64,000 nt of DNA, from positions 2,245,501 to 2,309,500 of the forward strand of contig JARHVA010000592.1 of NCBI GenBank assembly GCA_037957365.1, read 5' to 3'. A program made the translations under genes and the position numbers. The notes beneath the pieces were generated by a model, which did not search any database, had not been told where the DNA came from, and saw only the letters and a program-made list of their open reading frames with translations. This document shows positions 10,992 through 20,624 of the stretch, piece by piece. Within the stretch, counting starts at the first letter, position 1. The number at the start of each line of letters is the position of its first letter. This stretch comes from Torreya grandis (lineage: Eukaryota; Streptophyta; Pinopsida; Cupressales; Taxaceae).

Positions 10992-11325
10992 TAGGGATAG
11001 ATATTCATAGTTTATTGTAGAGTAGTGTAGAACTATATTGTACAGTAGAAGACAATTCAAGAATTGAACTGGTTGTAATTGAGAGAGAGAACTCTTGAGA
11101 AAAAGAGATCTAGAAAGAGATCTGTACATCTGAGAGATGTGTGGAAGAAAAGAAGTTTCTTCAATTGTAATTCCTTCTGGAAGAGTTTAATACAAGTTTT
11201 CAGGGTGGTTTTTTGTATCTCTTATTTTTTGCTGTTTCTGATTCTAGTTACTTATCACTCTGATTTAATTCCATGTTTAGTTGCTTTCAAATAGTAATCA
11301 ACTTTATTGGTTGATCCCCAACAAG

Positions 11326-11341
11326 TGGTATCAGAGCCAGG
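11326..11341 (+). other. Primer-binding site of copia-1 (initiator tRNA-Met type)
   Basis: TGGTATCAGAGCCAGG starts two bases after the LTR end. It is complementary over 16 bases to the 3' end of plant initiator tRNA-Met as I know it. Confidence 0.85.
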
Positions 11342-11428
11342 CTCACTAACAGGTAGTTTTAGGATCTGTTTAGTGTGTGTTGATTACAGGCCACTCGCAG
11401 GAGTTTCTATTTGAGTGGGAGTAAAGCA

Positions 11429-12240
11429 ATGGCAGAAAAAAGTAAGCTAAGAATGGAGAAGTTTAATGGCAAGAATTATCAATTATGGAGAATGCAGATA
11501 GAAGATTATCTGTATTAAAAAGATCTATACTTACCGTTAGGTGGGATTTCAAAAAAGCCCACAGACATGGAAGATGAAGAATGAGAAGTTCTTGATAGAA
11601 AAGCTCTTGGATCTATAAAATTGAGTCTGACATCTACTGTGATATCTAATTTATCACAGGCAAAGTCAATGGCAGAGTTAATGACTACTTTAGCAAATTT
11701 ATATGAAAAACCTTCAGCTTCAAATAAGGTATATCTTATGAAGCAGTTATTTAATTTGCAAATGCAAGAAGGTGGATCTGTATCTAATCATCTAAATGAT
11801 TTCCATGGAATTGTAAATCAATTAAATTCAGTCAAAATAGTTTTTGATGATGAAATTAAAGCTTTATTAATCTTATGCTCTTTACCAGAAAGTTGGCATA
11901 GCTTGGTAATGGCAGTTAGTAATACTGCATCTGCTTCAAATATTTTAAAAGTAGATGATGTTGTTAGTGTAATCTTGAATAAAAAAATTTGCAGAAAAAG
12001 CACAGAGAAAACATCAGGGAATGCTTTAAATTTTGAAAGCAGGGGAAGGCAAAAAGAGAAGAGCAAGCAAGAGAGATCAAGGTCTAAGTCAAAGATGAGA
12101 GGTAGATCCAAATCCAAAAATGGCAGGAAGATAACCTATTGAAATTGTGAAAAGACAGGTCATGCAAGGAAAGATTGCTGGTCAAAACCTAAAGAAAAAA
12201 ATCAGCATGAAAGTAAAGAAGAAGCAAAAGTTGCAGGTAT
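11429..12240 (+). pseudogene. gag of copia-1
   Basis: The ATG at 11429 opens a frame reading MAEKSKLRMEKFNGKNYQLW, the usual start of Tnt1-type gag. A TAA at 11516-11518 stops it where family members have Trp. The frame then runs from about 11590 to 12142 with the LMKQLFNLQMQEGGSVSNHL core and a Lys/Arg/Ser-rich tail. The zinc knuckle (12137-12178) reads Y-stop-N-C...H...C: the first Cys is Tyr and the next codon is TGA. The product would be the capsid and nucleocapsid protein; it cannot be made intact here. Confidence 0.85.
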
Positions 12241-12460
12241 TGTTGCACAAGATGCTCTTATATTTTTTTTACATAATAATATAGAATCTTGGGTTTTAGA
12301 TTCTGATGCCTCTTTCCATGCAACCCCAAATAGAGAATATTTCAGTTACTATGTCTATGGAGATTTTGAAATAGTTTATTTAGGGGATGATGAGCCTTGT
12401 AAAATTGTTGGCAAAGAAAAAGTGCAGCTGAAATTGTAGAATGACAATACATGGGTGTTG
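12241..12460 (+). pseudogene. Protease of copia-1
   Basis: The catalytic D-S-G-A-S of copia proteases reads D-S-D-A-S here (Asp codon at 12299-12301, followed by TCT GAT GCC), so the active-site glycine is replaced. The expected FHATPNREYF follows. A TAG at 12437-12439 interrupts the frame after LKL; copia-2 has a TAG at the same place. Confidence 0.8.
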
Positions 12461-13530
12461 AAATATGTCATGCATGTTTCCATCCTGAAGAGGAATCTGA
12501 TTTTTGTAAGAAAGTTGGGGGATGAGAGTTGTACAGTAACTCTCACAACTGAGTCTTGGAAGGTTACCATGGGTGCACTTGTATTAGCCAGAGGTAAGAG
12601 AGTATATACTCTCTATTTATGTAATTGTATTACTGATAATTTTCCTTCTTTATTATCTACTTCAGATGTAGATGCAAAGTTGTGGCACCAGAGGCTTGGC
12701 CACATGAGTGAGAAGGGAATGTCTATTCTTAAGTCAAAAGGTAAGCTTTCAGATTTGAAAAGCATAGATCTAGATTTCTGTGAGCACTGTATTTTTGAGA
12801 AACAGAAGAGAGTGAGTTTTCTCAAGACTGGATCAACAAAGAAGAAGCACAAGTTGGAGCCTGTTCACATAGACGTGTGAGGACCAGCTCAGGTTGCTTC
12901 TATTGGAAGATCACAGTACTATGTTTCTTTCATAGATGATGCTACAAGAAAGGTATGAGTTTATTGCATAAAAAAAAAATCTGATGTTTTTGACACTTTT
13001 AAGATATGAAAAGCTTTAGTTGAGAATGAAACAAAAAGAAGATTGAAGTGCCTTAGATCTGACAATGGTGGTGAGTTCTGCAGCTATAAGTTCAACTAGT
13101 ATTATTATCTGAATGGAATACATAGGCAAAAGACGGTTCCAAGGACACCTCAGCAAAATGGAGTTGCTGAAAGGATGAACAGAACAATATTGGAGTGTGC
13201 ACGGTGTGAGGTTGCATGCTGGTTTGCCCTTACAGTTTTGGGTAGAAGCTATGGATACTGTAATTTACCTGACTAACAAAAGACCCTCTATAGCTCTGGA
13301 TGGTGGAATTCTAGAAGAGGCGTGGATAGGTAAAAAGGTAGATCTCTTATTTCTCAAAGTTTTTGGTTTTGAAGCTTTTGTACACGTTGATAAGGAAAAT
13401 AGAAAGAAGCTGGATGCTAAGTCTATGAGGTGCACATTTATTGGTTATGGCTCTAGAGATTTCAGATTCTAGTTTTGGAATCTAGGAACTAAAAAAATAA
13501 TTAGGAGTCGTGATGTTGTTTTCAATGAGA
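12461..13530 (+). pseudogene. Integrase of copia-1
   Basis: The frame from 12455 gives the pre-integrase region and the zinc-binding segment LWHQRLGHMSEKGM...CEHC (about 12680-12790). The catalytic triad is visible: Asp at 12872-12874 in VHIDV, Asp at 13061-13063 in RSDNGGEF, and Glu at 13169-13171 in NGVAERMNRT. Stops follow at 12878 (TGA for Trp), 12956, 13006 and 13097, and a single-base frameshift falls near 13204 relative to copia-2. The C-terminal part (13197-13470) has the RPSIALDGGILEEAW and KLDAKSMRCTFIGYG motifs of this group. Confidence 0.85.
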
Positions 13531-13658
13531 AGGTGATGTACAGTGATCAGCTCAAGAAGTTGAATCAATCTGAGCAGAGCAATGTTGATTTGGACAAGGT
13601 GACGATCCAAAATGAGCTCGCGGAAAAGAATAATCACAGACAAGAAAACACAGAGACT

Positions 13659-13781
13659 GACGTCGGCCAGGAAGGAACCGACGTCGGCAATACAGGAACT
13701 AATGTCGGTCAGGCAGGAACTGACGTCGATCATGTGGAACCGACGCCAGTCAGTTACAGGCCTAGAGGTGACTGAAGTCGG
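13659..13781 (+). repeat. Coding-region array of GACGTCGG motifs, homologous to the LTR U3 array
   Basis: Between integrase and RT, octamers start at 13659 (GACGTCGG), 13680 (GACGTCGG), 13701 (AATGTCGG), 13722 (GACGTCGA), 13742 (GACGCCAG) and 13774 (GAAGTCGG), with spacings 21, 21, 21, 20 and 32. The first four are in frame and encode a seven-residue repeat of the type T-D-V-G-x-x-G. From 13722 on, the sequence aligns base by base with the U3 array of the same element, including the shared end GTCGGTCAC near 13778 and 10812, with single-base gaps. So the polyprotein linker and the LTR share a segment of about 80 bp. Confidence 0.8.
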
Positions 13782-13796
13782 TCACTGTCAGAAAAT

Positions 13797-15389
13797 TTGG
13801 GCGGACAACGTGTTGTGAATAAGTCTCAGATGCCCATCAGGAGGTTAAAAAAGGTAAGTAAACCTCCAATTCGATATTCCCCTTCATTATTTTATTTATT
13901 GCTCACTGATGGTGGAGAACCAGAGAGTTTTGATGAAGCAATACAGGTAGAATCCAAGAATCAGTGGGAGCTAGGCATGAATGAGGAAATTGATTCTTTG
14001 AAAGAGAACCAAACGTGAGATTTGGTTGAGTTGTCAGTGAAAAAGAAGACACTGAAGAACAGATAGATCTATAGATTGAAAGAAGGTGAGAATGGACAGA
14101 TGAGATATAAGGCCAGGTTGGTAGTAAAAGGATTTGCACAAAAACCAGGTATTGATTTTGGTAAAAAAATTTCTCCTGTAGTTAAAATGACTTCTATTCA
14201 GACTGTATTGTCTTTAGTTGCTATTGAGGATTTACATCTTGAGCAACTTGATGTTAAGACAACATTTTTTCATGGAGATTTAGATGAAGAAATATATATG
14301 GAACAGCCAGAAGGATTTGATGTCAAGGGTAAGGAGAAGCTAGTGTGCAGATTGAAGAAAAGCTTGTATGGTCTCAAGCAAGCTCAAAGACAATGGTATT
14401 TGAGATTTGATAGGTTTATGATTGAGCATGCCTATAGTAGATGTCAATCTGACCATTGTGTATATTTTAAGAGATTAGATAATGGTAGATATATTATCCT
14501 GTTGCTGTATGTAAATGATATGCTTGTTGTAGGTTCACACATGCAGGATATCTCTGAGCTTAAGGTAAAATTAGCTCACATATTTGCCATGAAGGATTAT
14601 GTAAACAAGGTGTTGAAATGGTTCAATATGTAGGATATAAAATCGGTAAGCACACCTATGGCTGGACACTTCAAGTTGAGTAAAGAACAGTGTCTTAATT
14701 CACATGATGAGGTAGAGTACATGAGAAAAGTTCCATATGCTTCTGCAGTTGGGAGCTTAATGGATGCAATGGTATGTACTAGATTGGATATTTCCCTAGC
14801 AGTGGGAGTTGTCAGTAAGTATATGGCCAATCCAAGGAAGGAGCACTGGAAAGCAGTCCAATGGATTCTCAGATATCTGAGAGGGACCAGCAATAGGCAT
14901 TTGTGCTATGATGGGTCAAACAGTTATCTACATGGTTATGTAGATTCGGATATGGCAGGTGATTTGGATGGTAGGAGAAGCACCACAGGATATGTTTTCA
15001 CTGTTGGTGGAATGACGGTTAGTTGAATTTAAAAGTTGCAGAAGGTTGTTGCCTTGTCTATTACAGAGGCAGAATACATTGCAGTCATAGAGGCTAGCAA
15101 AGAGATGATATGGATGACACGGTTCATGGAAGAGCTTGGAAAAGAGCAAGAGAGTTGCAAATTATACAGTGATAGTCAGAGTGCAATTCATTTGGCTAAG
15201 AATTCAGCTTTTCATTTAAGAAAAAAACATATACAGCTTAGGTACCACTTCATTAGACAGGTATTGGAAGATGGTGAGTTGAAGCTGAAAAAGATCCATA
15301 CAGATAAGAACCCGGCTGATATGCTAACAAAGTCGATAACAAAGGAGAAGTTGAATCTTCATTCAACTTTTGTTGGTCTTCAAGATTGA
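13797..15389 (+). pseudogene. Reverse transcriptase and RNase H of copia-1
   Basis: The RT region starts with SKPPIRYSPSLFYLL and, after a TGA at 14016, YRLKEGENGQMRYKARLVVK (about 14070-14130), then LEQLDVKTTFFHGDLDEEIY. The polymerase motif at 14508-14519 reads Y-V-N-D instead of Y-V-D-D. Compared with copia-2, 81 bp (27 codons) are missing at about 14594-14598, between short GGATT/AGATT matches. RNase H follows (about 15036-15389) with TEAEYIAV, LYSDSQSAIHLAKN and HTDKNPADMLTK, so its catalytic D/E residues are mostly present. The reading frame ends at the TGA at 15387-15389. Confidence 0.88.
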
Positions 15390-15451
15390 GTTTGAAGATG
15401 GAGAAGCTAGAAGATGCTGTTGTACAGGTTGAGTTGCAGCTGTTTATCTCT

Positions 15452-15462
15452 ACGTGAGAGAT
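15452..15462 (+). other. Polypurine tract of copia-1
   Basis: ACGTGAGAGAT stands directly before the right LTR. Copia-2 has the better preserved AAGTGGGAGAT at the equal place (56332-56342). This is the usual plus-strand primer position. Confidence 0.6.
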
Positions 15463-16130
15463 TATTAAGTTGTGGAGCTAAAAGCTTCAACAGATGAGCA
15501 TATGCATAAGTTGCTGGAGTTTACAGTCACCGTCGACAGTCAAGAATGGACCAGAGGCTGTCGACGTCGATTATGGATCGGCCGACGTCGGTCACAAGCA
15601 GACTGGTAGGGACCGACGTCGGTCACCTGTGCGCCCAGAATGCTATTTCTGTGGTTAAACAGATTGTTTGCATGGAAAGTTGAACTGTTGATATTGAGTC
15701 CACATTTCTATTTTAAGTAGGACTGATTTGAACCCTTGATTAAGAGGTGTAATCTAACAGTTGATATTGTATGCTCATGAATCCCTAATGTTATATAATA
15801 GGGATAGATCTTCATAGTTTATTGTAGAGTAGTGTAGAACTATATTGTACAGTAGAAGACAATTCAAGGATTGAATTAGTTGTAATTGAGAGAGAGAACT
15901 CTTGAGGGAAAGAGATCTAGAAAGAGATCTGTACATCTGAGAGAGGTGTGGAAGAAAAGAAGTTTTTTCAATTGTAATTCCTTCTGGAAGAGTTTAATAC
16001 AAGTTTTCAAGGTGGTTTCTTGTATCTCTTATTCTTTGCTATTTTTTATTCTAATTACTTATCATTCTGGTTTAATTTCGTGTTTAGTTGCTTTCAAATA
16101 GTAATTAACTTTGTTGGTTGATCCCCAATA
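15463..16130 (+). repeat. Right LTR of copia-1
   Basis: It is 668 bp and aligns end to end with 10656-11323. Its terminal dinucleotides have decayed to TA...TA (TATTAAG start, CCCCAATA end). U3 octamers at 15563, 15584 and 15615 keep the 21/31-bp spacing. Confidence 0.9.
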
Positions 16131-17650
16131 GAATACTGACCCTGGTCATCCTACTTTGAGACATCCAATAAATTTGTAGACCTCTTCCACATCATATTCC
16201 TACCCTCCATACATCCCTAGCCCATATTGGCCCTTTTGCACATAAGACAGACCTTCTAAAGACCCCTTGGGGTCTCTTGGGAGCCTTTTGACCAGCCCAG
16301 GGCCTTGTTTGACCCAGGTCATGGCTTGTGTGAAGGAAACCTATGGCTTAAGCTGCATGTTTACTCCACCAAATCCATGGCCTAGGTTGCAACCTAGGCA
16401 TAACGTGTCTAAAAGTGCCAATATGAAGCCAAATGGTAAAAAATAGCTAGTTTTAGGTCATTTAGTGGATTAGGGTTGGGATATAGGCCTCTTTCTCATT
16501 CATTTAAGCCTATATTTTTTCATTCCACATTTCCTCTTGATATTTCTTCCCTCTTTTGACTCTCATTCCTTCTTGAATCTCTCTTGATTTATTCTTGGCA
16601 CTCTTGAGCTTAATTGGTGATAGAGGATCCCATGTGCTACTACACACTCGTTTGGACACTCCATTGTTGCTCTCAGTTATTCTTGTTTCTTTGTGGCTTA
16701 TTACCAAGCTTCTAAATTTGGTATTGCACCTTATTTATGTACTTGGTTGGAGCTTTTACACCATACCAAGTTCTCACTTGAGCTCCTCCTTTGCTCTTAG
16801 ATTTTGGTTTGGACTTCAGCTTGCACATAGCTTGGTCTTCCTCCTACATTGCTTCCTAGCTTGTATTCCTAGTTGGTAGAACATCTGCACTCCATCTTTG
16901 ACTTGATTTAAGGGTAATTTTCTATGAAAAATGAAACCCCATTTTTTGTGTAGTGTATATACTAGGGTTTAAATTTTTTTAGTGAAATAGTTGTTTTGTC
17001 TTTTGCTTCGAGTAGTTTCCAAAGTTTCTTTCATTTGTGTATGGTTAAAGAATAATTTCATTGCTTTAAATATTCCTTTGTTGCATACCACTGCTCTATT
17101 TGGAACCCTTCCTCATTGCATATTAGAGATATACATGCTAAAGACAAACTAGAAAACTTGCCTAAACATTCTCTCTCTCTTGCTAAACTAGAACATTGCA
17201 TTGTTAGAAAACAATAGTATTGGTTTGGAAAGATAGCTCAAACCTAGATTAGGCATGCTCTTGAACCCTTTCTTGAAAAAGTCTTTATTGCTTAAAACAT
17301 CTTTCATTTGGCCTCAAAGTGCCTTGGATTTTAGATGTACATCTCAATTGTTATCTCTCTCCATTTGGTATTGTTTTTCTCGCTTTGGTTATACAATCAA
17401 TAGTCTAGTCTTAACTACTTGCTTTACTACGGTTGGATCCATTAGAATAACTTACATACTTTGTGTGCCTATTCATGCTAGCCCCAACCTAGTTAGTAAT
17501 TTTGTCTATAGATTGGTGCAATCCAAAAAACCAGATAGCTACTATGGACCTCCTATAGCCCATAAATTCCCTGAGCCTTCTAGCTTCTTAGTCATTTGCT
17601 TTCGCACCCTGTCAAACACTAGTGGTTCTATTCAGATTATTGGAGCTACA
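16131..17650 (+). repeat. 3' LTR (at least its 3' part) of the Tat-like element
   Basis: Identity with the window start proves LTR status for 17383-17650; the part upstream to 16131 is inferred because the 5' LTR is cut off. No coding sequence is supported: the open frames at 16595-16879 and 17255-17659 are leucine- and serine-rich chance frames. The LTR ends in CTACA at 17650. Confidence 0.6.
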
Positions 17651-17949
17651 TCACCATGAACAATGTAATATGGAAATTTAATGCAATTATAAATATCCAT
17701 ATGAGTGTAAAGTTCACTTTTATTTTCTAGGCATGCACAAATTATAATATATATCATCTATTTGTCTTTGCTATCAATAAAAGGTCCTCAAACTGCTACA
17801 ATGTAATTGAAGCCATAATACTGAAAACCATGCCAAAATCCAAAAAGTGTCCAGTTAAAAATATATGATTGAGGACTTCACAAATTTTATGTAGAGCATC
17901 TATTTGACCTATTTTTTTACTATAATGCACACTAAATATCTAGTGAAAT
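17651..17949. other. Unassigned spacer
   Basis: AT-rich DNA between the Tat-like LTR and the next element. Nothing recognisable on either strand; it may include the decayed 3' LTR of the minus-strand element that follows. Confidence 0.3.
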
Positions 17950-20031
17950 TTTGAGACTCAACTATACTGGGCCATATAACTCCTTATCATAAGTGTTAAA
18001 TTTCAACTTATCTCATGACAATGTCTCTAAATTATAAGCCAGTGGTGTCCTCCCTCATTAAGAACTACACCTATGGTATTTTACAAGACATAAGTCTCAA
18101 GCTCAAGAAGTTGTTGGAGATATGGGAGGCAAGCACTAGAGCTAAGCAAAATGTTTCTTTCAAATAATTAAATGTTTTTTCAACTATTGAATGCCAAATG
18201 GGAATATTCTAATTTAAAAATTGAGGAAGAGGGTGGGAAATATGGGAGTAATTGGGAATGAACTCCTTGTAGGAGTTTATGGCCTAAGAAAACTCTTCAA
18301 ATTAGAGATGCTTAATGAATGGGTCACTATTTCAAAATTTTGATGTTTTCAAGAGCCACATTAACTCCATGCTCATTAAGGACAAATCCCAAATATGTGA
18401 TTGAATTATAATAAAAAAACACTTTTTCATCTTAGCCCAAATATTGTGTTGGAGAAGCAAATCCAACACTATGTGCACATGTTCCAAGTGTTTAGTCTAT
18501 GTCTTACTATAGACCAAAATTCAATCAATATATGAAACAAAAACACACACTAAGATGTTGTTGAAAAATGTCATTAATAAGACATGAATTTTTTTAGTGC
18601 ATTGGTAAGACTAATAGGTATTACCAACCACTAGTGAATCCCAAACTTGAAATGGAATGTAGTCTTCCTCACATATTGAGCCTTCATACAAACTTGGTGT
18701 TAACCCAAGGCTAGATTGATCTTGGTCAAGAAATTAGTAGCGTTTAATTGGTCCAAAAGATAATCAATTGTTGGAAGTGGGTAGCCATTATTGACATTGA
18801 TTTTTAAAAATACCAATAATCATTTCATAATTGCCATTCTTTTATCTTTATTAGGCACCAACATGGTAGGAAAGATGCAGGGAGAAGTGTTAGGTTGATT
18901 TTTTCCTTCACCAAGCAACTGCTTGATTTATCACTCAATCTCACACTCTCATTGAGCCTATTAGATAGCTAAGAAACTATAACAAGTTTAAAATAATTTT
19001 GAATTTCTTGAATGGGAGGTTTGTCACTTAATCTCACACTCTCATTGAGTTTGTTGAACAGTTGGGAACCTAGAACAAATGCCATAGAATGTTGAATTTC
19101 TCAAATGGGAGCAATCCCTTTTGGATCTTCAACTAAGTCAATGTGTACATCCAAAATAGATCAAATTTTAGGAAGAAGGATATTGACAACATTATTCATT
19201 TTAGCTTCTTGAATGATACATAGTGCAATGAACTTATTCGAATTAACTTGTTTTATAGTTTATTACCATAAAAGAAAGGATAGATAAAAGAAGAGGCAAG
19301 TTTATAAAAAATTCCATCCTTATGGATCATGTAGGTCTTGTGATACCCACCAATTATGGATTTATGATCGTACTAGTGAGGAGTGCTAAAGATCAGTTCA
19401 CATCAGTCAAGTGGAGTAACATCATCTTCAACAATATCTTGGAAAGGCTCAATTGTAAATGTAATTGTACACTTGAGAGAAACACGTGTTGGTTGGCCTC
19501 CCTTCTTGACTTATCCTAGCTAATACATCTTTAGATGCATATTAGTAGTAAATTGAAGTTTATTGACTAATTATTCATAAATGAGATTTTGTTAACTCCC
19601 GTTATTTACAATAAGTTCTATTAATTGATCCTTGAATTTAAATTTATAGGTGAAGACTAAATATCTATTATGGATGGAGTAACCATTGACCATAATAATA
19701 AGCTAGGAATCACACTCTATAGGATTGGATACTAAATTTTCAAAATAGTAAGATGTCAGTTGTAGTGTTGTAAGAAGGGATTTAACTTGATTAGCTTGAA
19801 GAATTTTATGGTCTTCAATAGAATTAAATGTGTGCTTGTGATAAGCACAATACTTATTTTCTCCTTAATTGAAGGATAAATCAAACACTTATTGGAGCCA
19901 CTTTGGAAACTATTTTCATTTCTTACACTTGAATTGGAAGGGTTGTTTGAGGGAGAAGAAGTACTTGTGTAGGTCTTCTTTTGATAAGACTTGTTGAAAA
20001 TATAATCTTGACCCTTTGTATTTAATGCCAT
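17950..20031 (-). mobile_element. Minus-strand Ty3/gypsy fragment (protease to RNase H)
   Basis: Read on the minus strand from high to low coordinates. 20031-19756 is a gag-end-like open frame. 19620-19330 is a protease-like region where the catalytic D-T-G-S reads V-N-N-G-S, followed by GWVKKGGQ-like and MIHKDG-like segments. RT runs about 18960-18250, with LVPNKDKRMA, NNGYPLPTIDYLLDQLNATN, TNFLTKINLALG and ISLTNALKKFM, then LGFVLNEHGVNVALENIKIL and a degraded FLGL. RNase H-like remains lie at 18160-17960. Stops and frameshifts are frequent. No LTRs could be placed. The gag-pro-RT-RH order is normal for the family. Confidence 0.7.
18931..19116 (-). repeat. Diverged 93-bp tandem duplication in the minus-strand RT
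   Basis: 18931-19023 and 19024-19116 both start TCACT(C/T)AATCTCACACTC and stay alignable to their ends. The unit is 93 bp, or 31 codons, so the duplication was in frame when it arose. On the minus strand each copy encodes the RLNESVRLSDK phrase at the RT entrance. Confidence 0.7.
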
Positions 20032-20590
20032 TTATTTTTGTTAAATTTTAATCTTTTTGGAATCAAAATAACTATACAAACAATTGTTTCAATTACACAT
20101 ATTAAATGTTGTTTTTTTATTTGAATGGATGAAACGAAAAAAAGAGGACAAAAATTGAATTAATGCACTGAGATTTGTAATTTGTAATTAATAGTAGTCT
20201 AGAATGAGTGGGATAATATAAAAGAAAACAAAAACAGTTTAAAAACATAAGATATTATGTAGCAAAGAAACAAAATATAAGAAGAATATTCAACAAAGCT
20301 GAAGGTGATTGATGATGACAACAATCTATGTGTGAAGAACATAGTACAACAATAGAGGGATATACATAATAGAATGATAGTTTGATTAGAAATAAAACAA
20401 TAACAAAGTTGAATGATTGTAAGCATTTTATTTTGAATTGTAATAATAGATTTTGAATCAATATTTGGTGTGTATTCTTATCTCTTTGCAAATAGTTTTG
20501 CTTTCCTTTAATACAACAACCTATAGGGTAAAGTAGAGCACCCATGTTTTGTTTTAGAGTTATTCTTCTTTGGTTTTTTTTCCAACAAAT
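20032..20590 (+). repeat. Probable left LTR (3' part) of the copia fragment
   Basis: The sequence ends TTTTCCAACA shortly before a primer-binding site at 20591, which is the expected LTR 3' end. The left border is not determinable and no matching right LTR was found in the window. Frames on the minus strand here (for example 20255-20599) have no recognisable motifs. Confidence 0.45.
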
Positions 20591-20603
20591 TGGTATCAAA
20601 GCA
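20591..20603 (+). other. Primer-binding site (initiator tRNA-Met type)
   Basis: TGGTATCAAAGCA differs from the canonical TGGTATCAGAGCC by a few bases. It lies just after the CCAACA end and about 40 bases before gag. Confidence 0.7.
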
Positions 20604-20624
20604 TCAATATTTTGGGCTTATTAG

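Larger units (their letters stand above)
10656..11323 (+). repeat. Left LTR of copia-1
   Basis: It begins TGTTAAG and ends CCCCAACA, with the canonical TG...CA ends. It aligns along its full length with 15463-16130. It holds the U3 GACGTC-type motifs (10756-10815), a TATATAA box at 10985-10991 and a long purine-rich transcribed part (GAGAGAGAGA near 11080). The frame at 11079-11294 is LTR sequence without protein meaning. Confidence 0.92.
10656..16130 (+). mobile_element. copia-1: complete-length Tork/Tnt1-like Ty1/copia element, coding capacity lost
   Basis: The element is bounded by two LTRs of equal length (668 bp each) and flanked by AAATA (10651-10655) and GAATA (16131-16135), a 5-bp target duplication with one mismatch. 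Inside are a methionine-initiator-tRNA-type primer site, gag, protease, integrase, RT and RNase H in copia order, and a purine-rich tract before the right LTR. Motif wording follows the Tnt1 group closely. The polyprotein has more than ten stops, a frameshift in integrase, an in-frame deletion in RT, and altered catalytic residues. It is inserted in the 3' end of the Tat-like element and is therefore younger than it. Confidence 0.9.

Noticed and set aside
11079..11294. Small ORF repeated at 11079, 15886 and 56772
   Set aside because: The three frames are the R/U5 part of the copia LTRs, conserved because the LTRs are copies of each other.
13659..13781. Regularly spaced repeats reminiscent of a CRISPR array
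   Set aside because: Repeat units are only about 8 bp with 13-bp spacers, lie in a coding frame of a eukaryotic retrotransposon, and are shared with its LTR.
16595..16879. Hydrophobic frame as a membrane protein
   Set aside because: It lies in the 3' LTR region of the Tat-like element and its Leu/Ser richness follows from C/T-rich DNA.
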